This document shows positions 42,501 to 53,300 of a stretch of 64,000 nucleotides of DNA, in pieces (within the stretch, counting starts at the first letter, position 1; the number at the start of each line of letters is the position of its first letter). This DNA is from Symsagittifera roscoffensis (lineage: Eukaryota; Xenacoelomorpha; Acoela; Convolutidae). The notes under the pieces were generated by a model. It was not told the origin of the DNA and did no database searches. It worked only from the letters and a program-made list of their open reading frames with translations. A program made the translations under genes and the position numbers. Location of the stretch: NCBI RefSeq assembly GCF_963678635.1, contig NC_087066.1, positions 4,927,954 through 4,991,953 on the forward strand, read 5' to 3'.

Positions 42501-45500
42501 TAACTGCATCTAAAGAAATTCGATCATTCAATCAAAAAGAAGAGAGTACCTGAGTTTAGCGTGTAGTTCGCTGATCTTCTGCTCGTACATGGCAATAGTC
42601 TCCAGTGCCTCGTGCAGTTCGTGTTCCAAGTCGTGGATCTGTTTCTGCAGACAGTCTATCGTGTTCCTAAAAAGTTCTTTTTCACTGTAATTTGTTATAA
42701 ATGCCAGTGTTTATATCAATTGGTTTATAATTTTGAGCAGTAAATTATTTCAATTTTTGATACTTCATTTTTTTTTCATTTCGAGTGACTTCTTAATAAA
42801 AAAGATCCCAACTTTACTTCATTGAACACGTCTACCAAATATTGATTGGAATATTGATTTTAAACGGTTAAGACTCATGCTATTGGAATCACCACATAAT
42901 CAAAAAGCCTGTAAAATAATTTAGAAGGATACAGCACAAAATAGGAAAATAAGCGTTCTTGTATTCTCACTTGAGGTTGTTTATCTCCTGATGCAACACT
43001 GCCATCTGTGTCTCATACTGGGATATGATCTCATTCTGGTGTTGAATGTGACACTCTGCCTTGCTCAGTGCATCCCTCAGACACTTCTCATTGGCCGCCA
43101 GTTCCCTCAGTTGCATCTCAGCACTCCGCAGTCTCTTCTCAGCCTCCGCCACTCGCTCCTCCGCACGACGCAAGTCCTCCATGTATGTCTAAATAAGGGA
43201 ATACAGATAGTGAGAATTTTTTCCAGTTTACAACCAAAGAAGACATTTTGCAATTTAATGCTAAATGGAAAGAGCCCGAAAAAGAGATAAGAATTTCTGA
43301 ATCGATGGGCAAAAAATCTGAAAAATAGGAAAAACAGAAAAATAGAAAAAAAAATTTAACGAAGCCAGCTGACAGGCGTTATCAGCGAGCGAATATAGAT
43401 TTTTTCAGGTTTAACTTGCTCTACTAAATCACTTGAATTATTCATAATAGTATGTGCGCTATATCAACGTGCTGTCATGCTTAAACTACTTGATGACTGG
43501 TTTCGGTTACCGAACTCAGTATTTGTAGATTTACTCTTTATATTTATGTTTTTTTTCTTGGAAAATTTCAATTGTTGGTCTGTTATCTGTTTTCTTAGGC
43601 TTGCTTCTCTTAGTTTAGAAGAATGGATTTTCTGCAGATTCAAGTTATTAATGATAAAAGAGATAGGCAGTTATATGTATTTAGTATTTATGATATTAGT
43701 ATTTAATTGAATACTAATATTTGTAAATTTAATAGCTCTTTTTGTATAAATTACCGTTCTTTTTTGCTTGATGATTTTTTTTTGTTAAATAGTTTGAGCC
43801 GATAGTATATTGGCATAGAAGCATCATATCGACTCATTTAAAAAATAATAAGAGATTTTCACTCGGGTGTGTGCTTCGAGCTAGGTTGATGTAAAAACTA
43901 AGAGCTTCAACGTTTAATAGCTAATTTTTGTTGTCAGAATAGTTTTGTTTTTGACTCAGCAGGCGTCCAACCAAGTGTTATCGGCCTAATTCCCGCAAGA
44001 TGCTTTTTGCCTGAATGCTTATGTAAAGATGGTAGTTCTGGTTTAAATTTTTTGAAAAATAAAGTTCGTTCTTCAAAATCTACATTTTTTTTTGTAGAGG
44101 CAGTTTTTTTTTCGATTTCTTTTGTTTAAATAATTTTTTGGTATAGTGTCATTCCTCTCATCGTGTGTCTGCCAGATTACCATGCTGATTTTTCGATTTG
44201 ACGCAAATTGTGCAAAGCTGTAGAAGAGCTTATACTTAAAATGATAGTTAACAGTTTTAGTGACAAGATTGACAGACATAACATTTGGAACATTAACAGA
44301 ATATTAATAAGAATGGTTTTTGGTCTGAAAATGTACCCAGTTTTCAGGTATTCTCAATTATGCATCTTTTTTTTCTCAGTTGATTTATTCTCTTTCTTTT
44401 TCGTGTTCAGTTTTGAGTTAGACTATCCTGAAGAAACTTAAGGTTAAATTGTTTTCCAAGCACACCGAAGGCATTGCCACATTTGTTAATTAATTCACGC
44501 TTAACTAATCTGTCTAAACAATAGTACGGAAAATTTGACACGTATTTTAGATCATTTGAAATTTAAATGAGCAATTTTTGGTTAACAGGTAAATGTATGA
44601 ATCGGCTAATTGTCCGAGGGAAACTTGATTGATATTTAACCGTGAGGCGACAGCTCCTCTCAAGCGAAAGGTGGTCGCAGAAGACAATTGTTAACATTTC
44701 AAAAAAGCGAAATTTTGCCGCAGAGCAATTAAGCATAACAAAAAGAATATTTCTTCGAAATCATTTGATTTATCTGGATATAGCTTTTTTTTCAATCAAA
44801 ATTTTCAAAAACTGCTGCGCCTGGAAACTTGCAGCGAGTTGGTGTTTTTTATGGTATTTTAGGAGAGCTCTGAGACACAATTTAGTGCACCTAAAAGTCC
44901 CTAACTATTGCAGGGTGACCACTTGGTCACTTTTTAAGTGACTAGTCACTTTTTGGTCACTTTTTTGTCGAAATTCACTCAAAGTCACTTTTTTGTGTTT
45001 TTTTTAAACTTTTTAAACATTTCTAAAGTTTTTTCTAAAACATTTTGCTGTTGCATTCATGAGTAATCCAATAAAATTTGTTCAAAAAAGCCACTTTTTT
45101 ATGAGGCAACTAGGATGCTATAGCTATTTTACGAATAAAAAGAACAGGTCACTTTTTTCTCGGCCGAAGTGGTCACCCTGAACCATTGCATCATTTAAGC
45201 ATTTGTTAAGTGTGATGGTGTTCTCTTCTCTTACCATGGTAGCATGTGTGAGCTGCTGTCTGACACTGTCTCTCTCGTGTGCCAATTTGGCCAATTCAGC
45301 CCGCAACATCTCAGTGCCAGGGGCAGGGGAGGGGCAACAGGGGGGAGTGGCATGGGCAGAGGCACAGCTCAGTCGCGAACGAAGACTGTGGTTCTCGCTC
45401 AGGGCCTATAATATATTGCACAGTGGTTAAAAAGAGGACTATTTTCACTTTTCTAACGCTGCGTTTGAATTTCGAATTTGCATTAAATACGAATATCGGA

Positions 45501-47169
45501 TGTTATTGGGTTAGTGGAATTTTTCCCATAAAAGCCTCAGAAATACCCATTTTTGTCACAAATTGTTCGTCATGAATTTTTACCTTTAAAATCAATCGTT
45601 TCATAATAAAATTGATGTTCGTGTAAGGTAGCGGAAAAAAGGAAACCAAATCAGCGAGGAGTCGTGAATGATTCCTAGGTAGTCTGCGGGCAGTAATGGA
45701 ACAGAACTTATGAAAGTTAAAGTGAGCTGGTTAAATTTGATGTTCGAGTATAATAGAGTGAGAAATACTCTCACCCTGTCCAGTTCGTCTTCCAGTCTTA
45801 ACTTCTCCGCCCTGAGAGTCTGTATGTTGTGCTTGGCCTGCACAAACTGGGCATCTATGCTCTCCACCAAGTGCAACAGACGAGGGTGGATTCCACAATC
45901 TCCAGCCTAAACAAAGTTAAACTAATGTAATAATAAGAGACACATCAGTTGCGTAATTTGATCTGATTTGCAAACGGCAAACGAAACAAATGCTTTTGAC
46001 TATTTGGCTCTTTTCCACTTCTCTCCACCTTTCAATTTCAATTTTGAAAAATTTTTTCAACTTTATAAAAACGGAATGATAAAATTCATGGGCTCTTTTT
46101 CCTCCCCCCACCCCCCCCCCCCCCCCCCTCCTGCAAATTTTTACATTTAAGTTTGTTGACCACATTGTCCGATTATTATGAAAATTTACTTACAGACTAA
46201 TGAGGCCACGACAAACATATTTGGTCTTCATACTCAACCTCGTAAAACCACTCGTTACACTAATATATTGACGCTCGTGTGAGGTGGGGGGGGGGGGGGG
46301 GGAGGGGAGGAAAAAGAGCCAATTCAAATTCATGGTAAACAATGCATGGTGAATAAACTATAAATTGTGAGCAGATTTATTCTTCATACTTTTTACTGTA
46401 ACATCACGCGTTTAGCCACAATAATACTTAAAAAACTATAAAATTGAAAATTCGAAATACGGGTGGGGTGGGGGTGAAAAAGAGACGAATGTTTGCCAAA
46501 TTTACACTAATGGGGAAAGTTATGCGCAAATTAAGATTTTCTTCTCTTGAAACTGCCTTACTTCATGAATCTTTTTGGATAACATTTCATTAGGGGCCCA
46601 ACTAAAGCTGGAGATACCTGTTTGATATTTTTAGTTAGTTGTAATGATCCGGCATGAGAGAAGTAAATTCGAAAAATCAAATGTATGGCTTCAATCCAAA
46701 TTTTAGGGCTCTTTTTCCTCCTTTCCCCCACCTGCAAAATTTTACTGGCATGTGAACTAATTAGGCCATGACAATCATATTTGGTCTTCAAGTTTGACCT
46801 TCTAAAATACCTCGTTAAACCATTAAATTGATGCTTATGTGAGGTCGGGTCGGGGCGGGGGGGGGGGGGGGGGGGAGCTGAGGAAAAAGAGCTAACTTTA
46901 GTTGTTCCTCTAATAAAATAAGAGTGAAATGTTTTTGAGAATTTTGACGTTTTCGAAGGTCTCAACTTTTTGTGTAAAAAATTTACGACTTAGCAGCTCA
47001 TGCAGGAGAGCTTCCTTAAATCAGTTTTATCCATTGAACCCAAAAATCTAGAGTTTATTTCAAAAAGGCCAAAAAGTTTGAAAAGGGGGGACTGGAGAAG
47101 AGCCCCACAATCGATGCTCACCCCTTCGCATGGTGAGCAGGGCGCACAAGGAACTGCACAGGTCTCCAT
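30124..47169 (-). CDS. Coiled-coil protein gene, 11 coding exons (spliced)
   Basis: Exons on the minus strand, each bounded by AG and GT: 47169-47122, 45906-45775, 45405-45235, 43188-42971, 42666-42550, 39417-39264, 38885-38661, 38109-37918, 37413-37211, 36383-36300 and the terminal exon 30187-30124. Phases agree at every junction and the sum is 1608 nt (535 residues plus stop). The product begins with a Cys/Pro-rich peptide (METCAVPCAPCSPCEG), then is nearly continuous alpha-helical coiled coil rich in Leu, Glu, Gln and Arg with unusually frequent Cys and His. It ends in a Cys-rich tail (CCNCDTIC). A structural or centrosome/cilium/cytoskeleton role is typical of such proteins, but I cannot assign a family. 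The first exon may have an upstream partner, since 47178 also looks like an acceptor. The last three exons are duplicated (see 30130-37838), so an alternative terminal exon at 34042-33955 exists. Confidence 0.8.
30711..30975. repeat. Foldback element with about 120-bp imperfect inverted arms (copy L)
   Basis: The left arm, starting GTGAAATTATGAACCCACTC, pairs imperfectly with the right arm ending GAGTGGGCTCATAATTTCAC. The arms meet around GATAATTAATTT. It looks like a foldback MITE in the 3' intron of the coiled-coil gene, with no ORF. No clear target duplication. The same element is in the right duplicate at 34565-34830. Confidence 0.75.
31240..32260. repeat. Diverged tandem array, about six units of roughly 165-175 bp (copy L)
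   Basis: Each unit has the landmarks CCCTGTAGTTGGGTGCTGTCA-like, then a GTACTCTCA-like motif, TTGCGAATCTTG-like, GAGATGTGACGTTTTT-like, and TTTTCAGAAAA-like. Units begin near 31318, 31493, 31655, 31829, 31984 and 32180. A lone related unit lies at about 27180-27225 (and 28175-28220). It is an old satellite-like array inside the intron between the last two exons, copied again at 35095-36115. Confidence 0.65.
33955..34042 (-). CDS. Right-copy terminal exon with a new C terminus
   Basis: Duplicate of the last exon, but the duplication junction (33984/33985) cuts it 6 bases before the old stop. Reading continues into former intron sequence for nine new residues (DLLWRNRLH) to a TAA at 33957-33955. 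With it the transcript would encode 543 residues. It is the first terminal exon met by the polymerase. Confidence 0.55.
34565..34830. repeat. Foldback element, copy R
   Basis: Copy of the 30711-30975 element carried by the 3.85-kb duplication, with one or two base changes. Confidence 0.75.
35095..36115. repeat. Diverged tandem array (copy R)
   Basis: Second copy of the 31240-32260 array, carried by the 3.85-kb duplication. Confidence 0.65.
38400..38460 (+). repeat. tRNA-derived SINE-like fragment
   Basis: A-box-like TGGCATGGAGG and B-box-like GGTTCGAGCAC about 43 bases apart; the GGTCTGGGGTTCGA part matches the unit at 28890. It lies in an intron of the coiled-coil gene. Confidence 0.5.
40455..40545 (+). 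repeat. tRNA-derived SINE-like fragment
   Basis: The A box TTGGCGCAGTTGGTTAGA is close to the tRNA consensus. The B-box position reads GGCTCGAAATCTGC, degenerate. A T-rich tail follows. It is not a functional tRNA gene, because stems do not pair in the usual way. Confidence 0.5.
40597..40677. repeat. Perfect 37-bp palindrome with 7-nt loop
   Basis: The left arm 40597-40633 and right arm 40641-40677 are exact reverse complements, with loop TTTTCAA. It sits in an intron beside the SINE-like fragment. Perfect pairing in otherwise decayed DNA implies recent origin or gene conversion between the arms. Confidence 0.9.
42368..42440 (-). repeat. tRNA-derived SINE-like fragment
   Basis: On the minus strand an A-box-like GCTTAGTAGTTAAGGGCTC is followed by CAGTCGAAAGGCCC in the B-box position. 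Typical SINE head, short, no tail seen. Confidence 0.4.
44911..45180. mobile_element. hAT-type MITE, 270 bp, with 8-bp target duplication
   Basis: Terminal inverted repeats CAGGGTGACCACTT and AAGTGGTCACCCTG, flanked by 8-bp near-duplicate AACTATTG (44903-44910) and AACCATTG (45181-45188). Inside are repeated AAGTCACTTTTTTG-like motifs and no ORF. The TIR form and 8-bp target site fit hAT. It lies in the intron 55 bases from the 3' end of exon 45405-45235. Confidence 0.9.
46007..46495. mobile_element. MITE family B copy interrupted by a nested MITE family A
   Basis: The outer element runs from GGCTCTTTTCCAC to GGTGAAAAAGAGACG and is homologous, in reverse, to 47830-48055 (shared GTAACATCACGC and TTCTTCATACTTT). 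The inner element, 46091-46320, has ends GGCTCTTTTTCCTCCCC and GGGGAGGAAAAAGAGCC with long C and G runs next to the ends. The insertion is bracketed by AAATTCATGG at 46082-46091 and 46326-46335. Confidence 0.75.
46708..46892. mobile_element. MITE family A, second copy
   Basis: Begins GGGCTCTTTTTCCTCC and ends AGGAAAAAGAGCT. The inside matches the nested copy at 46091-46320 (shared ATATTTGGTCTTCA and TGAGGTCGGG). A 20-base G run lies just inside the right end. Confidence 0.75.
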
Positions 47170-47394
47170 AGTCTTCGCCTGACTGTTATATTTCCGCGGT
47201 CTCGTCCGTTGTTTTCAGAAATCTTTCTTTTTTTAAGACTTTTGTTACTCTCGTTAACAATGTTTTGGTGATTATCTTCTCATGCGATATCTCTCGCGAA
47301 CTCGGCTTTATATGAATGATTTTACCAGTTATAATTTAGCACGCACGTGCTTTGATGCTTAAAGTACTATCCGAATTTCGCCAGGAAGTCCATA
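47170..47394. promoter_or_regulatory. Candidate bidirectional promoter
   Basis: 225 bp separate the minus-strand start of the coiled-coil gene (47169) from the plus-strand start of the SYS1/TMEM244-like gene (47395). The head-to-head layout and short distance imply a shared promoter. No TATA box was identified. Inference from layout only. Confidence 0.45.
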
Positions 47395-50300
47395 ATGTCA
47401 ATGATGTCGAAATTTCAGATATGTAAATTCCTTCGAATTATGTCACTAGGCTCAGGCACCTCAAGAATCAGGAGGTCACAGGCGATGGATTCCAAACCAG
47501 ACAACCGGACCCTGCTAACCCAGCTAATCTTGTGCATTCTTTTCTTCTATATGCTAATATTTTCTATATCGTCGATCCTGTTTGGTGCTTTTGAGTTCGA
47601 TCGTTTGATGAATTTGGTTTGGACTGCGTTTGGTCACGAAAGTGACGTGGACAATGAAGACGTGAAGATTGCTTCTCTCATTGCAATTTGCTGTACATAT
47701 CTCATATGTTCTATTCACTGGCCTTATTTCATCAGCAGAAGGTTAGTTATAATTACAAGAAGGCTAAAATGGTAAAAAAAAAAGCATGATCATATTTAAA
47801 ATTATAAATGATTATGATGAATAATTTTTTTGGCTCTTTTCCAGTCCTCCCACCCCCACCTTTCAAAATACCGAGTTTTATGTTTGTGTTACGTGTTATT
47901 AAGGCTAAATGCGTGATGTTACGCTGTAAAGTATGAAGAACAAATCTGTTCACAATTGTCGATTTGTTAACCACGTCAATTTTCATTGCATTATGTCAAT
48001 AAGCTTTTCAAAATTGAATTTGAAAGGGGGTGGGGAACTGTAAAAGAGAATTTTTTTGAATAGAATCGGAGAATCGTTGACGTTCAACTGGTGTGCATAA
48101 GATCTGAAATTCCCATTGAAAGTTTTTGGTTTTTTCAGTTCAGTTCAGTTGTTTTCTGATCCTTTTCGATTTATTCGTCTCAAATTTACCAATTCCGCTT
48201 TTCTTCCTATATTTGTCCAGGTTGTTTTTGAAAGCGTTCAAGGTCTTCGAGTAAATAACTTCTCCTGGCAACATATTCTAATCTGTAGCTGATCTAATGG
48301 TAAAAAAGTTTTTTCCGCAATTCGATTTTTTCGTTATCATTTTCTTGTCGTTTGTCCTTGTGTCGCGATTATTCAATTCGAACATGCCTTTTCTAGCTTT
48401 TGGGTCATAACAGTTGTAACCTATTTTGAACATTTCGATCATTGTTCCTCGCCTTCTGCGGTTTTAACGTGATGGTAGGTCTAGTTTTTTTAACCTTTCA
48501 TGGTAGCCTAGTGTCTGCAGCCCTTGTACCATTCGTGTCGCTCGTCGTTGCACATTTTCGATTAATCTTGTGTTCTTCAATCGCGGGTACCAGGTTTGAT
48601 TACAGAACTTCAAATGAGGCCCTATGAGGCCTTTATAAACATTTAAAAACAGGTATAGTCATTTAATGAATGTTTTCGTAAAAACTGCAATGATAGAGTT
48701 TGCATTTTTAACTTCTGCAAAGTTATGAGAGTCAAAGGAGAGTTTACTACCGATGATCACTCCAAGGTCTTTTTCTTCCCCTACTGTTTCGAGCTGTTTA
48801 TCGTTAAGCTCATATGATCTTATATCACGATTTGATCTTACATTTGAGATTATCATATGTACACACTTATCTTCGTCAAAATGCAAAAGACTATTTTTGT
48901 CCATTTGCTGTTTTTAGTTCTTTTCCGCCCCCCAAATTCAAATTCAGTTTTGAAAAACTATTTAATTGTGGTCATAACGTAGTGGAATTTTACTTGGTGA
49001 AAAAACCAATTATTGCGAATAGATTTGTTCGTTATAATTTACATCATAACATCACACGTTTAGCCATAATCAAACGTAAAAGATCTAAGGAAAATGCAAA
49101 TTTGAAATTTGGAGGGGAAAGTGGTATATAGTCTGTTTTTTAAGCGTATGCTAATTGCGTGATATTGCAACGGAAAGTATGCAGATCAAAACTGTTCTTT
49201 AGAGCTAGTTTGTTGATCTTGTCAAAATTTAGAACCTAGTGACAATGTTAAGGTAGTATTCCAAAATATAAATTCAAATGAGGGAGGGTGTGCGATGTGT
49301 TAAGAAAAGGTTGAAGGTTCCATGTCCCACTTAACAGACTTAAACATACGTCTTCTAACATATTTTGTGTTGCTCGTTGGGTTGCTATGGAAAAAGCTCG
49401 AGGATTTTCCCACAAAAGCTCGTGTGGACTCTTCTTGGACCTTTTTTAGAGTCGATGAACGTAGTGAAGACTCTTATATAGGACTCGAAGATTTTTCCAG
49501 TAAAAAATTTTAAAATGCTCGATTGGCCACATACGGGCTCGTTTCCAGATTTCTCATTCCTCGTATAATTACCCTTGCGATAGCAAGGGTATTGCAATCG
49601 GGTACTAGACTTTTTTTCCCGTTAACAACTTCGTTCACAGCTCTGGCACCTAGGTTCATAATGAGTTCAAATTTTGTAGAGTATCTTGCACACTTAGAAT
49701 GGTGGTAACGAAAACGCCTGGGACTGCAAAGGCCCTGGGTTTGAATAGGATCAGGACCTTTTTTTTAAACGTTTTTAAAATTTTCGGCCTGTTTTTTGTC
49801 TGATTTTGTTTTGTCGGCTTAGTTGCTACATCTAAGAATCGTTTATTTTAGAGTAAACAATTTTTACTGCAGTTATTTTCAACTTTTAAAAAATCCGACC
49901 GAATCGAAATTCGTTTTTCAATTTGTTATATTTTTACCATTTCTATTTGTTCCATCTTTTTTAACGGCTTATTAAATTTCGGCTTAATTAATAGCGGCTT
50001 AATGACCCCTTATTGCGTTGTTACATTCGAAAACGTTTTTTGCGCGCGTGTGTGTGCTCTGAGGGGGAAAGGAACTTAAACCTTTTTATAAATTAAGATT
50101 TTTTTGAGTTTCTTTTCGGCATTAAGGGTTTCTGTTCAGGCTTTTCGGCTTTGTTGCCGCTTGGTAATTATAGATTAAAATCCAATCAACCATCAGGCGC
50201 ATCTGGTGTAGAGATAAAAAACAATTGCTTGAGACGGCAAAGGTTTGCGTTTTGAATCCGGCCTGGCCCTTTTTTTTGCAAACTATAGTTTCTGTGTTTT

Positions 50301-53300
50301 TTTTTGGCATGGTTTCCGTAGCTCGATGCTTCAGCTTTACTCCCAGTTGCTGTAACCCCCATGCTAGAGACAACAAATTCCGGGAGGTCGATTTCAGTTG
50401 AGACTTGTTTTTCTTGAAAAAACTTTTTTTTGCTGTTTTAGATTATTGTTTGTCTGCTTGTTTCCACAGAGAGGAGTTTTTTGAAAACTTGGCTTTGGTA
50501 TAGCTTTTGCAAAGCGCATTCTAGAGTTTCTTATGGTGTAGGCAATTTTGTTTGGATATTTTGGGCTTTTAATGCAATTTATATTGACAAAAACGATTTT
50601 TTGAATTATTTTTGATTGATTTTTATAGTCATTCATATTGGTATCGCAAATGGTGCGAAGCTTAGCTTCGCCTCTGTGTTACAAATACCCCCTCAAAGAA
50701 AGGTAAAATTGTTTATACGGGATTTTGTTTAAGAAGAATTGTAAAAGTTTGTTTGCCTACTCATGCTGACGCATTTTATTGCAGTTAAAAACAAAAAATA
50801 ACGCAGTTAGTAAAAAAAACATGAATTTTTTCGTAACATGAGAAGTTGTTCAGAAACTGTTTACACAGGAATTTGCATATAAGAAAGTTGCAAAAAGTTT
50901 CACGCAGTGTAAAACATTATTTGCTCCATAGGTACTTGAAATGTTTATAACCACTTGAAATTAGTTAAAATTGTATGAAATCTTATTGAATTTTATTGAA
51001 TTGAGTTCTTATTGAATTTTAACACCAAAATTCACAAAACCAAAGCTCACAAACTGTTTTCCGACTGAAAAAGTTACTAAAAATTATGCTCATAAAGCCG
51101 AGTTGTTTTAAATGTCTTGAATGGAAAAAATACTCTTTTCTTCATTATAAAGGTGCTGCCTTAAATGAATTGTCTTAAATGAAAAAAAAAACTCTTGCCT
51201 TCATCATAAAGGTGCTGCCTACACTATAAAGGTGAACTATTTTAGTCTTCAGAATCAAAGACAGAGCACAAACTCTGATAAATTGCTTTCGCCGCTGGAG
51301 GCACAAACAAATTCGTCCAAACACAAATTCGCAAAAAAATGTTTTTTATTTCTTTTTTTTTTCGAGGGGGAGGGGAGGGGGATTGTTCAATTGATCCCAC
51401 TTCGGTATTTCATTTTAAGTATCTGAGTTCAATTTAAATTTATCTGCTAAAAGTTAGGTAAATTACACTTTCCAAAAGTATGAATTTGGGAATCGCGCAA
51501 AATTCGAACTAATTCAAGTTTCGATAGTGGAATTTAGATTTCCCAATAGAGTAACAACTTTCACCAGTTTTTTTTCAAATTGATCTAGTTTTTTCAAATT
51601 GAGTGGATTTTATTAAATTAGTGTCAATCATAAATTGTTCCCAAAATTCAAATAGTTTAAAGGCATATATGTTTTCGAAATTAATTGTTTTGAAAGTTTT
51701 AGTTTTCAAGTGTCAAATTAAAGTCATTGACATTGCATTCGGGAACTGGAGTCCCCCCCTAATTGATTTTGTTCGCAGGATCTTCGCCTTTAAGATCTCA
51801 AGCTCTAGCCAAGCCGCACGTTTAACGACTATAGTTTTGGGACTAAAGCTACTGAAGTGATACTGGTCTAAAGTTGAAAATCGTTTAGATACAAATTGAT
51901 TTTTTTTTGTCAGCTTTTTTCATTTCATCCCAATTTTGGTCGTTTTACTCGCGGGGCATTAGAAATGTCTTTTTTTTTGCTTTAAGTTTTGCATTAGTTT
52001 TTTAATGGCTTCTCATTTATTTTTTTTCGTGCTAAACATGGGTGTTAGTTTCAGTTTTCTTTAGTTAGGTAAGTTTTAGGCTTGAGCAAAGAGTAATTTC
52101 ATTTGAAAGAGTATTTTCAAAGAAAGGCTTGTTCTTTAGGTTTTTGAAAGTGTTTTTGAAACTTATGCCTTCAGGTTTTTTGAGTTTTTAGTTTGCATTT
52201 TTTTTTCTTTTATTTTGATCTTTGTGTATAGCAAGCATCGGATAGAGCCTTTTCGTCCACACATGTTTCTGAAGCCCATACAGGTTGTTTGGTTGCAAGA
52301 TTTTTGGCTTTGTGATTGAGTACATTTTGGATCTCGATCTTTTTAATGAAACTTTTTATCCTACGATTTTTTCAACAGAGTTTATTTAATTTTTTTTTGT
52401 CTGAGACACTTTATTTTTTGAACCTCAATGTTTTTATTCGTTTCGCAAGTGGCATGAATGTAAGTTCCGCCTCAATTCTGAATACTGGGGTTATCCTATT
52501 CTCAAATTTTGCGATTTTTCTGTTGCGAGTTGTCGTAGTACCAGCTTTGACTCTTTAATTTTCGTTTTTTTTTCGAGAGGCAGGGGAGGGGATTATTCAA
52601 TTGATCCCACTTAGGTATTTCAATGAGAGTATTTTAGTTCAAATTAAGATATCTGAGTTCAGTTTGAATTCCACCTTCCAAAAATACCAGTATGGGAATG
52701 GCGCAAAAATTGTTCCCAAAATTCACTTCTAGTTTCGAAAGTGAAATTTAGATTTCCCAATGGAATAATAACATTAACCAGTTTTGTCAAATTGAGCCAG
52801 TGTTTTCAAATCGAGTTGTTTTTTTTAAATTAGTGTCAATCATAAATTGTTACCAAAATTCAAATCAGATCTTAGTTTATAGCAAGCAAGGGGTAGAGCC
52901 TTTTCGTTCACAAGTGTTCTTAAAGCCCATACAGGTTGTTTGGTTGCCAAATTTTTGGCTTTGTTATTGAGTACATTTAGGACGTGTTGGATCTCGATTT
53001 TTTACTGAAACTTTTTAGCCGACGATTTCTTCAACGGAGTTCATTTAATTTCGTTTTTTTTTGTCTGAGACACTTTATTTTTTGAACTCCAATATTTTTG
53101 TTTTGCAAATGGCATGAACGTAAGTTCCGCCGCGATTTATCTGTTGCGTGTTTTTGTGTGTTTTTTTGACTAATTGCGTAATTTTACGAAGTCGTTAAGC
53201 ACAAATCGGTTAGGAAAATTCGTTTTTTTTTTGGTTAGTAACACAAATTTTTGTTTCATGGTTTGAATTTTTTTTTAATTCAGTTCATTTTCTTGTTACG

